64,000 nucleotides of DNA from Astragalus membranaceus (GCA_039519185.1 CM076854.1:67767448-67831447), one strand, 5' to 3'. Positions 18,704 to 28,922 are shown, numbered from the stretch's first letter. Notes: a model not told the origin generated them from the letters alone. Made by a program: numbers and translations.

Positions 18704-19068
18704 CTTTTAAAGTCAGGCAAGAATAAATGCTTGACTTTAAATCATACTTACGAAGTCAGTCAAGAATAACTGCTTGACTTTAAATCATACTTACGAAGTC
18801 AGGCAATAATAAATGCCTGACTTTAAAACAAACTTACGAAGTCAGGCGAAATAAATGCTTGACTTTAAAACTGACTTACGAAGTCAGGCGAAATAAATGC
18901 TTGACTTTAAAACTGACTTACGAAGTCAGGCGAAATAAATGCATGACTTTAAATCAGACTTACGAAGTCAGGCGGGCGCTTGACTTTAAAACTCCTGACA
19001 TACAAAGTCGACTCAATAAAAGTCAAGCGGGCGCCTGACTTTAAATCCCCTTTTCGCCTGACTTTAAA
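18704..19068. repeat. Right subterminal repeat array of the CACTA element
   Basis: About nine units with a ~42-bp period, each of the form TACGAAGTCAGGCGAAATAA followed by ATGCTTGACTTTAAAACTGAC. Each unit is a small palindrome (AAAGTCAGGC...GCCTGACTTT). The last units become GC-richer (AAGTCAAGCGGGCGCCTGAC) and the array stops at TTTAAATC immediately before the duplicated LINE fragment. The terminal inverted repeat expected after such an array is absent. Confidence 0.85.
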
Positions 19069-19301
19069 TCCCTTTCACACATCAGACAATGGCTCTCACA
19101 TTCCACATGCTTCCTTATGAGATTGCTATGGGTGGGTAAGCACCCTCTTGCAAGCCTCCAAAGAAACAACTTAACTTTCGATGAGACACCGCTCTTCCAA
19201 ATAGCCATCCAAGAACCCTCGACACGTAAATGTGAGCTATCAACAAAGTCCTCCATAAGTGCATAGTACGCGGATCGAACAAAGTCCTCCATAAGTGCAA
19301 A
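19069..19301 (-). pseudogene. LINE zf-RVT fragment, copy A'
   Basis: Duplicate of 11977-12205: same zf-RVT coding sequence (LWRLARGCLPTHSNLIRKHV, ECESHCLMCE) and same fusion to gag. I count three substitutions over the ~390-bp repeat that also includes the gag part. The coding sequence is cut at CCCTTTCACACATC by the CACTA array. Confidence 0.85.
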
Positions 19302-19650
19302 GTCCTCACTATGCTAGTTTGCATAGTTTGAGGGTTAAAAACAACATAATCCCTCATAGGTCTGTCTCTATCATTGGCCATACCTGTGGGTGATAGATTG
19401 ATGAATTGCTGTCTGTAACCATCTTCGTGATTACTTAGAGAGCCTGAGAAATCTGTTATAGGTCCTCTGCCAGCTCTATTGGAATTTCTAGATAACCTCT
19501 GCAAGTACCATGTTCAGACATTGCGTATCCGCAACTGCTTCTGTTATATTGTTGTCTTTGAATGCTTCGCAACCTTCTAAATCTCCTTTCTATTTCAGGG
19601 TCTAACTGATATTCTGGTGTGTGGGACCTGTGCATAAAAATGCTAAACAC
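19302..19650 (-). pseudogene. Athila/Cyclops-like gag N-terminus, copy A'
   Basis: Encodes the gag start, with RSHTPEYQLDPEIERRFRRL and, in another frame, ITDFSGSLSNHEDGYRQQFI and MANDRDRPMRDYVV. The first 160 bp repeat copy A; the sequence then continues to the primer-binding site at 19717, so this is the side connected to a true LTR. A frame change separates the first ~60 residues from the rest. The gag core is missing because of the LINE fusion. Confidence 0.75.
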
Positions 19651-19716
19651 AAGAAAAACACCAGAGTAAAATGATCACTAATTCACTACTAATTTAAACT
19701 ATAAAATTAATGGCAA

Positions 19717-19733
19717 TCCCCGGCAACGGCGCC
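19717..19733 (-). promoter_or_regulatory. Primer-binding site (tRNA-Asp), Athila-like LTR 1
   Basis: The plus strand reads CCCCGGCAACGGCGCCA, the exact 3' end of plant tRNA-Asp including CCA. On the minus (sense) strand it is therefore TGGCGCCGTTGCCGGGG, the primer-binding site used by Athila-type elements. It lies 7 bp from the LTR edge at 19741. Confidence 0.85.
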
Positions 19734-19740
19734 AAAAACT

Positions 19741-20847
19741 TGTGTCTTAGATATATATACACAAATGTATGTGCAAGTATACACAATGGTAAAAAGTAAT
19801 ATAATAGTAAGTTGAGATCGTACCCGCATGTATTGGATTAATTTCAAAGTCTAAATTGATAGTTTTAGTGAGAGGTAACCAAATAACACACAATTAGGAA
19901 TGCAATAATATTAATGTAAAATAACATAAAAGAAACAATCAAATAGAGTTGAGTTGAAATATATGATGAGAAGGTATTTGGAATGCTTTCCACTAGTAAA
20001 TCAATTTTAACAGCATTGTGTTACATATGATGCTGGAGCATTGGATGTTGTAGCAATTGATGTGGGCCTTTCGGTCACTAACGTCAGAGTTTCATTACAA
20101 GGGACAACATGTCTGCTCCTTTAAGTAGGGTAGAAAGTACACAGTTCATTTCCTCTGCATGAATCAGCCCAATAGTGTTGTTGCATCACCTCAGCATTCC
20201 TTGTAGTTGCGTGAAGGTGAAGCAATAAGTTGTCATGTTTTTCCCTCTCCTTCGTAACCAGCTCCAATATGATTTTAAGTGATAAATTCTGTTCTGGTTG
20301 TAAATGAGGAGGTGAAGGGTATATATAGGCTTCATGGGAGATGTTTCTTTTTGGTGAAGTTTGCTTGAGAAAGATGTTAATTCAACTTGCATCCATTTGC
20401 TTCAAAAGAGATTGATTTGATCACTAAACTATTACCAAAGGGGTCCTATGGCGTAAGGACAAGTGTCCCTGAAAATTGCAAGTTGCAAGCTATGTTGTCA
20501 TAAAGTTGTGCTTGACATGATCCACTTGTGCCACTTGCTTAACTTTTTGACTTTTGAGCTCATAGTGACGTCCGCATGGTAATGTTGTGGCATTCGTTGT
20601 TTTTGTATAGACTGTTATAGCATTCCCATCTTCTAATGTTGTGGCATCCAGTGCTGTAGCATTGAACAAACGCATAAAAGCACCACAAAATATCCAAAAG
20701 CACCAAGTTGTTATCAAAACATATCTTAACCCTCAATGTTATATTTTCTTCTATATTTGATTATTTACATGACTATATTACTGAGGTTTTAGTAATAATT
20801 TAAGTCATAGAAGCATAAATAACTCTATATAAAATAGAGTTATCACA
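19741..20847 (-). mobile_element. Athila/Cyclops-like LTR 1 (internally deleted)
   Basis: On the sense strand it starts TGATAACTCTATTTTATATA (right end near 20847) after a GTTTGTGGGTG polypurine-like tract, and ends ...CACA next to the primer-binding site. Length is ~1.1 kb against ~1.46 kb for LTR 2, because ~371 bp are missing at AAGTAGG (near 20122). It is followed on the sense side by another primer site and gag fragment, so the LTR is shared between two bodies. The LTR contains repeated GCATTGGATGTTGTAGCA-like words. Confidence 0.75.
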
Positions 20848-22608
20848 CCCACAAACTTGAACCATTACTTGTCCTCGAGTAATGACACTTGGAACAAGAC
20901 AAAAATATTGACTGTAGTGAGAGTTAGAAGAACAGATCAGTTGTATTCTTTGCTCAAATAGATTTTCAAAATTGGTTTTAAGGGCTCAATTTTCAAATTT
21001 TCACACTATACATCTGATGCTACAGCATTGGATGTTGTGGCATCACACATACACTATTGTCTTTCACAACATTCAGAATTATTACTGCTCATTATGTGAG
21101 TGTGTGGCTTTTGAGCTCAGATTAGTTCTTAGCTAGTTTTAAAACTTCCCCTAACCTTGGAAAGAGTAGTTTCCTTTTGATCAAGCCAAAGATTTTTTAA
21201 AAAGTTGAATAGGCTAACAACTTCATCATAAGCATTGGGGGGGCTTCAAAGCACAACAAAGGGCTTGATTTAATCATTTCAGATTTATTGGTCAGTGCAC
21301 CTTTTATTTGCTAAAATCCCCTCTTTTCTCACATTTTCTTTCTAGGCTAACCACCTTTTGACTGAAACCATAATGGTGTATCCACAAAATGGCCTCCCTA
21401 CTCAGTAGTCTACCCTGCTGCATTGCCCTTGTTTTTCCGTTTTTATTTTTCTTTCTTTTTCTTTTGATTTTTTTCTAGGCAACTTGAACAATATTCACTC
21501 TTTTCTTTCTTTTGATCGTATTATTTTGTACACTGACCTTTTACAATCTTAGTACTTAAGCCTTAATATAACTGATGCACCCCCAAACTAAGTTTCATAT
21601 GCTATATTAAGTTTTTAGTAGAAATTTGGCATGCATCTTTGTTCACTAACACTAGCTTTAGCATCAGATTATTCTAGCTAGCTAAGTTCCTTTCTAAGCT
21701 CGGAGTATAAGTGTGGAAGCAACAATACAACTGATCATTGTTCTCACAAGGCTACTCTACAAATACACTTAATCATCATTAAATTTAGCCCATAAGACAC
21801 ATATTCTATTACTGAAAGATAAGGAATTTTAGCTGATCATGCTTCTAACGTATTCAGTCCAAAACATTTAACACAATCATTATTCATAAAACATGTTTAG
21901 GTCCTCCCCCAAACTTAAGACTCAGCAGTGTCCTTACTGGTCATGCAATTCTAATGAAAGAGGCCCTTTCGACACTACAATACTAAAATTAAAAACATCT
22001 AAGACAACAAAACAACACAACTACTTAATGCTATTACAGATGTTACAGCGCCAGCAGATTTATTGAAAACAAAAGACAACACAGACAAAAACACAACAAC
22101 CAAAGACAACACAACAGAATTTTGAAATCCTATATAACTGCTGGATGCTATTACAGAAGCTACAGCATCAAGCAGGTTTATTGAAAAACTTATAACAACA
22201 GACAACAATAACAGAAAACATTAAAAGGGAAGACTTATTTATATGTGATCCTTGGCTTGGTATGCTTGCTCTTTTGGGCCCCTACTTTGGCTTTTTCTCA
22301 GTGGGTGTCTGTTTTTTCTTCTTTGGATCCTCTTAAGTTGCAACAGTGGCTGCTGCAGCAATGGATTATGTATGTGATATTGTTGTATCAGATACTACTA
22401 CTTCAATTCACAGTGAAAGCTCACTTCGCTAATTCAACTCACCAGTCCTGTAACAACAAAAAGTAGAAACAAAAACAATTTTATTAGTCTATACCTCTAG
22501 GCTGCCTCCCAGTAGCGCTTGGTTTAAGTGTCCTCAGCTAGACTACCCCTCTTTTTGTTAGAGTTTTGGTAAGTATGCGGTGACCTTGTCCGTCACCACA
22601 TGTGCTCC
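20848..22608 (-). mobile_element. Athila-like 3' internal region (non-coding)
   Basis: This lies between the integrase end (22609) and LTR 1. It matches the block at 27402-28749 over long stretches (for example CTTTTGACTGAAACCATAAT). No coherent protein is present; several hydrophobic frames are chance. It contains copies of the GATGCTACAGCATC-type word near 21015, 22027 and 22143. Athila elements usually carry a long 3' region, sometimes with an env-like frame, but no env-like frame is recognised here. Confidence 0.65.
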
Positions 22609-22845
22609 CTAACACTGCTTCACCCTTTTGCCATTGACTTGGAATGTAGAACTAGTGGCTTCATCAAACAATTTCACTGCCCCATTCGGATACACTCTCA
22701 CCAATTTAAAAGGTCTTGACCGCTTAGATTTGAGCGTTCCAGGGAGTAATTTAAGCTTTGAGTTGGACAGAAGAACTTGTTTCCCTTTATTTAGCTCTTG
22801 TCTTTGAATTTTCTTGGTTACTGCAGCAGTTGCTGCAGCATTCAC
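22609..22845 (-). pseudogene. Athila-like integrase C-terminus
   Basis: Encodes 78 residues with RQELNKGKQVLLSNSKLKLL, then RPFKLVRVYPNGAVKLFD and FQVNGKRVK, the typical GPF/Y-type C-terminal module of Athila-lineage integrases. It ends in a stop at 22609. Nothing of reverse transcriptase, RNase H or the catalytic integrase core lies between this and the protease at 23364, so pol has lost its middle. Confidence 0.75.
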
Positions 22846-23363
22846 TTGTCAGCAGATGCTATCACAACAGATGCTACAGCAAGGTTAACTTCAACTTGTG
22901 GTTCTTGTAGAGGGGGTGGCTGGATGGTTTCTGGTTGGTGGATCTCAGTAGTGCCTTGAATTTCTTTGGTGAAATTTGGTGGTGAGGGTGTCAATATAGG
23001 CCGGTCGGGTGGTGTTTTGGTTGGTGTGGTGGTAGCTGATTCGGAAGAAGATTGTTCTGTTGGATTTTTACAAGGTGGGGATTGGGGTGATGGGGTTTGT
23101 TGTTGGTTGAGGGTTGCTTTAGTGCCTGGCTCAGGCTCAATCTCTTTAGCACTCTCTTATTTTTCTGATCCATTTCTTCCTCCCTCACTCTCCTTAAAAC
23201 TTTCAGTTGCTAGGACATTTTCTTTGAGGCTAGAGTCTTCCGGCTCCAATGACTCGTATTTTCTTGTCCAAATTTCTTTGACAGAAGCCTTGCCTTGTAA
23301 CATACCTTCTTCCACAAGAGTTTCTTTTTCTGTCAATGCTAGAGCATTGACCAAGTGGTCATG
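22846..23363 (-). pseudogene. Post-protease linker of Athila-like pol
   Basis: In the minus frames this stretch reads as an acidic Ser/Glu-rich segment (VNALALTEKETLVEEGMLQG, KYESLEPEDSSLKENV) followed by a Pro/Thr-rich segment, with stops. Such linkers separate protease and reverse transcriptase in Athila/Cyclops. The plus-strand frame at 22966-23394 is an antisense shadow. Confidence 0.5.
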
Positions 23364-23879
23364 CTACTTGTGGAAATGCTTCTGCACTACTTGATCTAGA
23401 GAGACTACAATTGAACACTCCTCATTATCCTCAATGAGATACTTGAGAGCATTCATGCCATTAAACTTAATCTCTTGATCATTGACTCTCATAGTCAATT
23501 CTCCCTTCTGGACATCAATCAAAGTCTGGGCAGTAGCTAGGAATGATCTCCCAACATTGATAGACACCTCTTTATCTGCATCAAAATCAAGAATAAGAAA
23601 ATCCACCGGAAAAACAAATTTGTCAACTTGAATAAGCACATCCTCTATTATCCCCTCAAGATAGGCTATGGACCCATCTTCTAACTGAAGGGTAATAGTG
23701 GTAGGCCTAACAATACCAATACCAAGTTGTTTAAATATGGATTTGGGCATCAAATTGATGCTTGCCCCCAAATTACATAGTGCATTACCAAAATAATATT
23801 TACCCATAGAACATGGTATGGTGAATCTGCAGGATCCTTCAATTTCCTTGGAATCTTGTTCTGCATGATCATGATGCAT
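23364..23879 (-). pseudogene. Athila-like aspartic protease with active-site Asp changed to Asn
   Basis: The 171-codon frame reads FTIPCSMGKYYFGNALCNLG, then ASINLMPKSIFKQLGIG and IIEDVLIQVDKFVFPVDFLI, ending in VQKGELTMRVNDQEIKFNGM. This is the retropepsin-like region of Athila elements, where the active site normally reads CDLGAS. Here the codon is AAT, giving CNLGAS, so the catalytic aspartate is lost. A frameshift near 23860 separates it from the gag C-terminal frame (23750-24115). The element is inactive in cis. Confidence 0.8.
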
Positions 23880-24327
23880 CCTCCAGTCATTGCTACTTTC
23901 TCAAACTCTCCTAATCTCTTCCTCTTTATGAGCACTTCTTTCATGAACTTTGCATAGTTTGGCATTTGTTGAAGTGCTTCCACCAAGGGAACATTGATGT
24001 GGAGTTGCGTTAGCACCTCTAAGAATTTGTCAAATTGTTTGTCTTCATGAGCATTCTTCAGCCTTTGAGGAAAAGGTGGAGGAGAGTACTCTTGGACAAA
24101 CTTAGGTGGTGGCACAAGTGCAGTGTCAGATGCTGCAGCCTTGGGTGCTGCAACATCTATTGTATTTTTTTCTTTTTCATTTTTTTTTCATATTTTTCTT
24201 TTTCTTTTCTACCATCACCTTTTACGGTAGATGGCCCTGTCAAATTCTTCCCACTCCTCAAAGATATAGCACTGACATGCTCATTGCCAGGGGTTTGTGA
24301 AGTTGAAGCTTCTGTAGTGAATGGTAA
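23750..24327 (-). pseudogene. Athila-like gag C-terminus / gag-protease junction
   Basis: The frame from 24115 reads YSPPPFPQRLKNAHEDKQFD and KFLEVLTQLHINVPLVEALQ, a well-known junction segment of Athila polyproteins, then KLKDP, where it shifts into the protease frame. Between 24115 and 24327 the reading frame is disrupted by stops and a T-rich stretch, so gag and protease are not continuous. Confidence 0.7.
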
Positions 24328-25849
24328 TTATCCACTTGGTCTTTGGGAAAGGGCTGTGGCTAATTGTCCAACATGAATCTCCAAGTTTCTGATAGAAGCA
24401 TTATGAGTTTGAATTTGAGTCTTTGTATCACTCATAAATGCTTCTGTCCTATCCATAAATGCATCTGTTTTACCCATAAATGCTTTCCATAAGGCTTCCA
24501 TGGAGTTGTCTAGTACTGGTGCAGGTGGTCTTTGGACTTGTTGAAAAGGGAATTCTGGTGGAGAAGTGGGTGCTGCAGCATTGAATGTTGTAGCTGAATT
24601 GTTGCTCCAATTGAAATTTGGATGGTTTCTCCACCCAGGATTGTAGGTATTTGAGTAAGGCTTGTTATTATTGTCGTACCCTACATAGTTGACAGAGATA
24701 GGGTTGCTGAGACATTCTTCATACAAGTGCTCTCCACAATACACACAACTAGTTGTTTCAGGAGAGGCTTGCTCAATGACAGCTGCTGTGGTTTTTGGTG
24801 ATGTTACGGCATTGGATGCTACAACATTGGTGGTGCTGAGATTCTTTATCATGTTGGTAACGGAAGCTACTTGAGCTGATAGAGCAGTGACTTCAATGAC
24901 TTCATGCACCCCAACTATTTTCTTTTGAGCATTGACCCTTTTTGTGGGCCATTGGTAGCTATTGGTTGCCATATTTTCTATAAGCTCACAAGCTTCATTA
25001 TAGGATAAATTCAATAACACCCCACCAGATGAGGCATCAAGCATGACTCTGGTTTGTGGTTTCAACCCATTATAAAATGTTTCCATTGGAATAATAACAC
25101 AGATTCCATGGTAGGGACATTTTCTCAACAATTCTTTCCATCTTTCCCATGCTTCAAACAGTGTCTCGAATTCTTTTTGTCTAAAAGAATTAATCTCATT
25201 TCTCATCCTCGCATTTTTAATAGGTGGAAAATATTTTGCAAATTTTTTTTTAGCCATTTCATTCCAAGTGTGGATAGAGTTAGGCTCCAATGAAATAAGA
25301 CAAGCCTTAGCTCTATCCTTCAAGGAATATGGAAAAAGTTTGAGTCTAAAAGCATCTTCTGAAACTCTAGGTATGAGTAAATTACCACAAACCTCTAGAA
25401 ATTGTTTTAAATGTAAGTGTGGGTCCTCAGTAGGTGCACCACTAAATTGATCAATTTGAAACATCATAGGTTTAAACTCAAAATGGTTTGTATTGAGTTC
25501 AGGCCTCACTATGCTAGTTTTCATAGTTTGAGGGTTAATAACAACATAATCTCTCATAGGCCTGTCTCTATCATTGGCCATACCTGTGGGTGATAGATTG
25601 ATGAATTGCTGCCTGTAACCATCCTCATGATTACTCAAAGCCTGAAAAATCTGTTATAGGTCCTCTGCCAGCTCTATTGGAATTCCTACCAGAACCTTTG
25701 CCAGTACCATGTTCAGACATTGTGTATCTGCAACTTCTTCTGTTCTGTTGTTGTCTTTGAATGCTTCGCAAATTTCTAAATCTCCTTTCTATTTCAGGGT
25801 CTAACTGATATTCTGGTGTGTGGGATCTGGGCATAAAAATGCTAAACAC
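24328..25849 (-). pseudogene. Athila/Cyclops-like gag
   Basis: The main frame (24328-25638, 436 codons) carries the retrotransposon gag domain: FQIDQFSGAPTEDPHLHLKQ, FLEVCGNL, FPYSLKDRAKACL and FETLFEAWERWKELLRKCP. A conserved C-terminal tail with VYCGEHLYEECLSN (residual CCHC-like Cys/His) follows. The N-terminal piece (25631-25849, MFSIFMPRSHTPEYQLDPEI) is in another frame. Copy A' stays open at the joint, so this copy has a small deletion near 25635. Nucleocapsid zinc-knuckle spacing is incomplete. It sits correctly between the primer-binding site (25917) and protease (23364) of the same element. Confidence 0.8.
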
Positions 25850-25916
25850 AAGAAAAACACCAGAGTAAAATGATATCTAATTTACTACTAATGTAAACTA
25901 TAAAATTAATGGCAAT

Positions 25917-25933
25917 CCCCGGCAACGGCGCCA
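25917..25933 (-). promoter_or_regulatory. Primer-binding site (tRNA-Asp), Athila-like LTR 2
   Basis: Same CCCCGGCAACGGCGCCA word on the plus strand as at 19717, so a tRNA-Asp primer site on the minus strand, 5 bp inside LTR 2. Confidence 0.85.
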
Positions 25934-25938
25934 AAAAC

Positions 25939-27401
25939 TGGTTTTCTTGGATATATATACACAAATGTATGTGCAAGTATACACAGTCGTAACAAGTAAT
26001 ATAATAATGATAAGTTGAGATCGTACCCACAGGGACTAGATTAATTTCAAAGTCTAAATTGATAGTTTTAGTGAGAGGTAACCAAATAACACACAATTAG
26101 GAATGCAATAATATTAATGTAAAATAACAGAAAAGAAACAATCAAATAGAGTTGAGTTGAAATATATGATTAGAAGGTAGTTGGAATGCTTTCCACTAGT
26201 AAATCACTTTTAACAGCATTGGATACTATAGCAATTGATGTGTGCCTTTCGGTCACTAACGTCAGAGTTTTATTACTGGGGACAACATGTCTGCTCCCTT
26301 AAGTAGGTTCACTCCTGTATATGAAGCACCCACAGTATCACCCTATGGATTATGTTGCCTATGTCTAGGTTGAGCAAGGAATTGCAAAGTTTCCTTTGTT
26401 AAAACACCTATCCACATTAGTTCTTGAGTTCCAATTATAAACCATGTCTGAATTTATAATTTGCAATCACTTTTAGTTAGCCAATTCTAAAGAATTAATT
26501 TAAAAGAGTTATCATGGAAGAACTAAAATGCAAACATCAATATATAACATAAAGCTAATTAAAAGATCATTACAAAGTGTATGACATCCCAACTACAAAT
26601 GAGTTTAGCTCATGCTTAACACTACTGAAATAATAATCAAGTTCATGTTACTGAAAATTACAAAGGAAAAGAAGTAGGGGAGAAAGTACACAGTTAATTT
26701 CTTTTGCATGAATTAGCCCAGTAATGCTGCTGCATCACCTCAGCATTCCTTGTAGTTGCGTGAAGGTGAAGAAAGAAGTTGTCAAGTTCTTCCCCCTCCT
26801 TCGTAACCTGCTCCAATATGATTTTTTAAGTGATAAATTCTGGTCTACTTGTGAATGACGAGGTGAATGGTATTTATAGGCTTCATGGGAGAGGTTTCTT
26901 TATGTTGAAGTTTGCTTGAGAAAGAGGTTAATTCAACTTGCATCCACTTGCTTCAAAAGAGATTGATTTGATCACTAAACAACTACCAAAGGGGTCCTAT
27001 GGCGTAAGGACAAGTGTCCCTGAAAAGTGCAAGTTGCAAGCTATGTTGTCATAAAGTGGTGTTTGAGATGATCCACGTGTGCCACTTGCTTAACTTTTTT
27101 ACTATTGAGCTCATAATGACGTCAGCATGGTAATGCTATAGCATTCGTTGTTTTTGTATAGAGTGTTGTAGCATTCCCATCTTTTAATGTTGTGGCATCC
27201 AATGCTGTAGCATTGAACAAACGCATAAATTTAAAGCACCACAAAATATCCAAAAGCACAAAGTTGTTATCAAAACATATCTTAACCCTCAATGTTATAT
27301 TTTCTTCTATATTTGATTATTTACATGACTATATTACTGAGGTTTTAGTAATAATTTAAGTCTTACAAGCATAAAATACTCTATATAAAATAGAGTTATC
27401 A
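25939..27401 (-). mobile_element. Athila/Cyclops-like LTR 2 (5' LTR of the gag-bearing body)
   Basis: On the sense strand it starts TGATAACTCTATTTTATATA near 27401, after the polypurine tract GTTTGGGGGTG, and ends ...AAAACCA at 25939, next to the primer site. Length is ~1463 bp. Compared with LTR 1 it contains an extra ~371 bp (26301-26671) bounded by AAGTAGG repeats. On its outer side another Athila 3' internal region follows directly and no host DNA intervenes, so bodies are joined through shared LTRs. Confidence 0.75.
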
Positions 27402-28749
27402 CACCCCCAAACTTAAACCATTACTTCTCCTCAAGTAATGACACTTGTCCTCAAGTCAAAGATTTTTTAAAAAGTTGAATAGGCTAACAACTTCATCATA
27501 ATTATTGAGGGGGCCTCAAAGCATAACAAAGGGCTTGATTTAAGCATTTCAGATGTATTGGTTAATTAGTGCACCTTTTATTTGCTAAAGTCCTTTATTT
27601 TCTCACATTTTCTTTCTAGGCTGACCACCTTTTGACTGAAACCATAATGGTGTCTCCACAAAATGGCCTACCTACTCAATAGTCAACACTACTGCATTGC
27701 CCTTGTTTTTCTGTTTTTGTTTTCTTTCTTTTTCTTTTGACTTTTTTTCTTGGAAACTACAACATTATTCACTTTTTTCTTTCTTTTGATCCTATTATTT
27801 AGTACACTGACCTTTTACATTCTTAGTACTTAAGCATTAATATAACTGATGCACCCCCCAAAATTAGTTTCATATGCTATATTAAGTTTTTAGTAGAAAT
27901 TTGGCATGCATCTTTGTTCACTAGCACTAGCTTTAGCATCAGATTATTTCTAGCTAGCTAAGTTCCTTTTTAAGCTCATGCAACAATACAACTGATCATT
28001 GTTCTAACAAGGCTACTCTACACATACACTTAATCATCATTAAATTTAGCCCATAAGACACAGATTTTATTACTGAAAGATAAGGAATTTTAGCTGATCA
28101 TGCTTCTAACCTATTTAGTCCAAAACAATTAGCATAAACTACTAATTCATTATTCATAAAACATGTTTAGGTCCTCCCCCCAACTTAAGACTCAGCAGTG
28201 TCCCCACTGGTCATGCAATTCTAATGAGAGAGGCCCTTTGGACACTACAATACTAAAATTAAAAACATCTAACACGACAACACAACACAAGTACTGAATG
28301 CTATTACAGATGCTACATCGTCCAGCAGATTTATTGAAAACAAAAGACAACACAGACAAAAACACAACAACCAAAGACAACACAACACAACAGAATTTTG
28401 AAATCCTATATAATTGATGGATGCTATTACAGATGCTACAGCATCCAGCAGGTTCATTGAAAAACTCATAACAATAGACATCAATAACAAAAAACATTAA
28501 AAGGGAAGAGTTACTTATATGTGATCCTTGGATTGGTATGTTTGCTCTTTTGGGCCCTTACTTTGGCTTTTTCTCAGTGGGTGTGTGCCTATTCTTCTTG
28601 GGGCCCTCTTAAGTTGCAACCGTGGTTGCTGCAGCAATGTTGTAGCATCAGATACTACTACTTCACATCGAAAGCTCAGTTCGCTCATTCAACTCACCAG
28701 TCCTGTAACAACAAAAAGTAGAAACTAAAACAATTTTATTAGTCTATAA
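27402..28749 (-). mobile_element. Second Athila-like 3' internal fragment
   Basis: Homologous to 20848-22500 but shortened: after AATGACACTTGTCCTCAAGT it jumps to sequence matching about 21186. It contains GATGCTATTACAGATGCTAC-type words. The segmental duplication starts inside it at 27972. Small hydrophobic frames here are not genes. Confidence 0.7.
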
Positions 28750-28922
28750 CGCATAAAAGTACCCCAAAATATCCAAAAGCACCAAGTTGTTATCAAAACA
28801 TATCTTAACCCTCAATGTTATATTTTCTTCTTTATTTGATTATTTACATGACTATATTACTGAGGTTCTAGTAATAATTTAAGTCTTAGAAGCATAAATA
28901 ACTCTATATAAAATGGAGTTAT
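28750..28922 (-). mobile_element. Athila-like LTR tail fragment
   Basis: About 170 bp match the right-hand end of LTR 2 (27225-27396), from CGCATAAAAGTACCCCAAAAT to AAAATGGAGTTATC, then stop at the copia LTR remnant. It is a third, truncated LTR in the array. Confidence 0.75.

Larger units (their letters stand above)
12364..19068 (+). mobile_element. Non-autonomous CACTA element packed with captured exons
   Basis: The left terminus reads CACTAGTGCAAAAATGAC, with the CACTA start expected for En/Spm-type transposons. Subterminal inverted words of the type AGTCAGGCG...CGCCTGACT occur four times near the left end and about nine times near the right end. No TNP1/TNP2-like transposase is present, so it is non-autonomous. 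The ~5.5-kb interior carries exons from at least eight unrelated genes, all read on the plus strand and most bounded by GT and AG. No matching GTCATTTTTGCACTAGTG terminus is found on the right; the subterminal array stops at 19068 against a duplicated copy of the left flank. Elements of this kind (Pack-CACTA; the soybean Tgm-Express type) are known, but this set of captured genes is one I do not recognise. Confidence 0.75.

Noticed and set aside
18704..19068. Regular ~42-bp repeats resembling a CRISPR array
   Set aside because: Units abut without unique spacers, are palindromic throughout and sit at the end of a CACTA element in a plant genome.
12364..19068. Interpretation as one ordinary multi-exon host gene
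   Set aside because: Exons belong to unrelated protein families, contain stops and truncated domains, and lie between CACTA subterminal repeats.
22966..23394. Plus-strand 142-codon frame, Gly/Val/Ser-rich
   Set aside because: Antisense shadow of the Athila-like pol linker.
25917..25933. Perfect tRNA-Asp 3' end (also at 19717)
   Set aside because: Only the last 17 bases match a tRNA and no cloverleaf precedes them; the position next to LTR edges identifies primer-binding sites.
28192..28497. Hydrophobic minus-strand frames, repeated at 47071-47376
   Set aside because: They lie in the non-coding 3' region of the Athila-like element; two frames are open in parallel and the counterpart at 21999 is disrupted.
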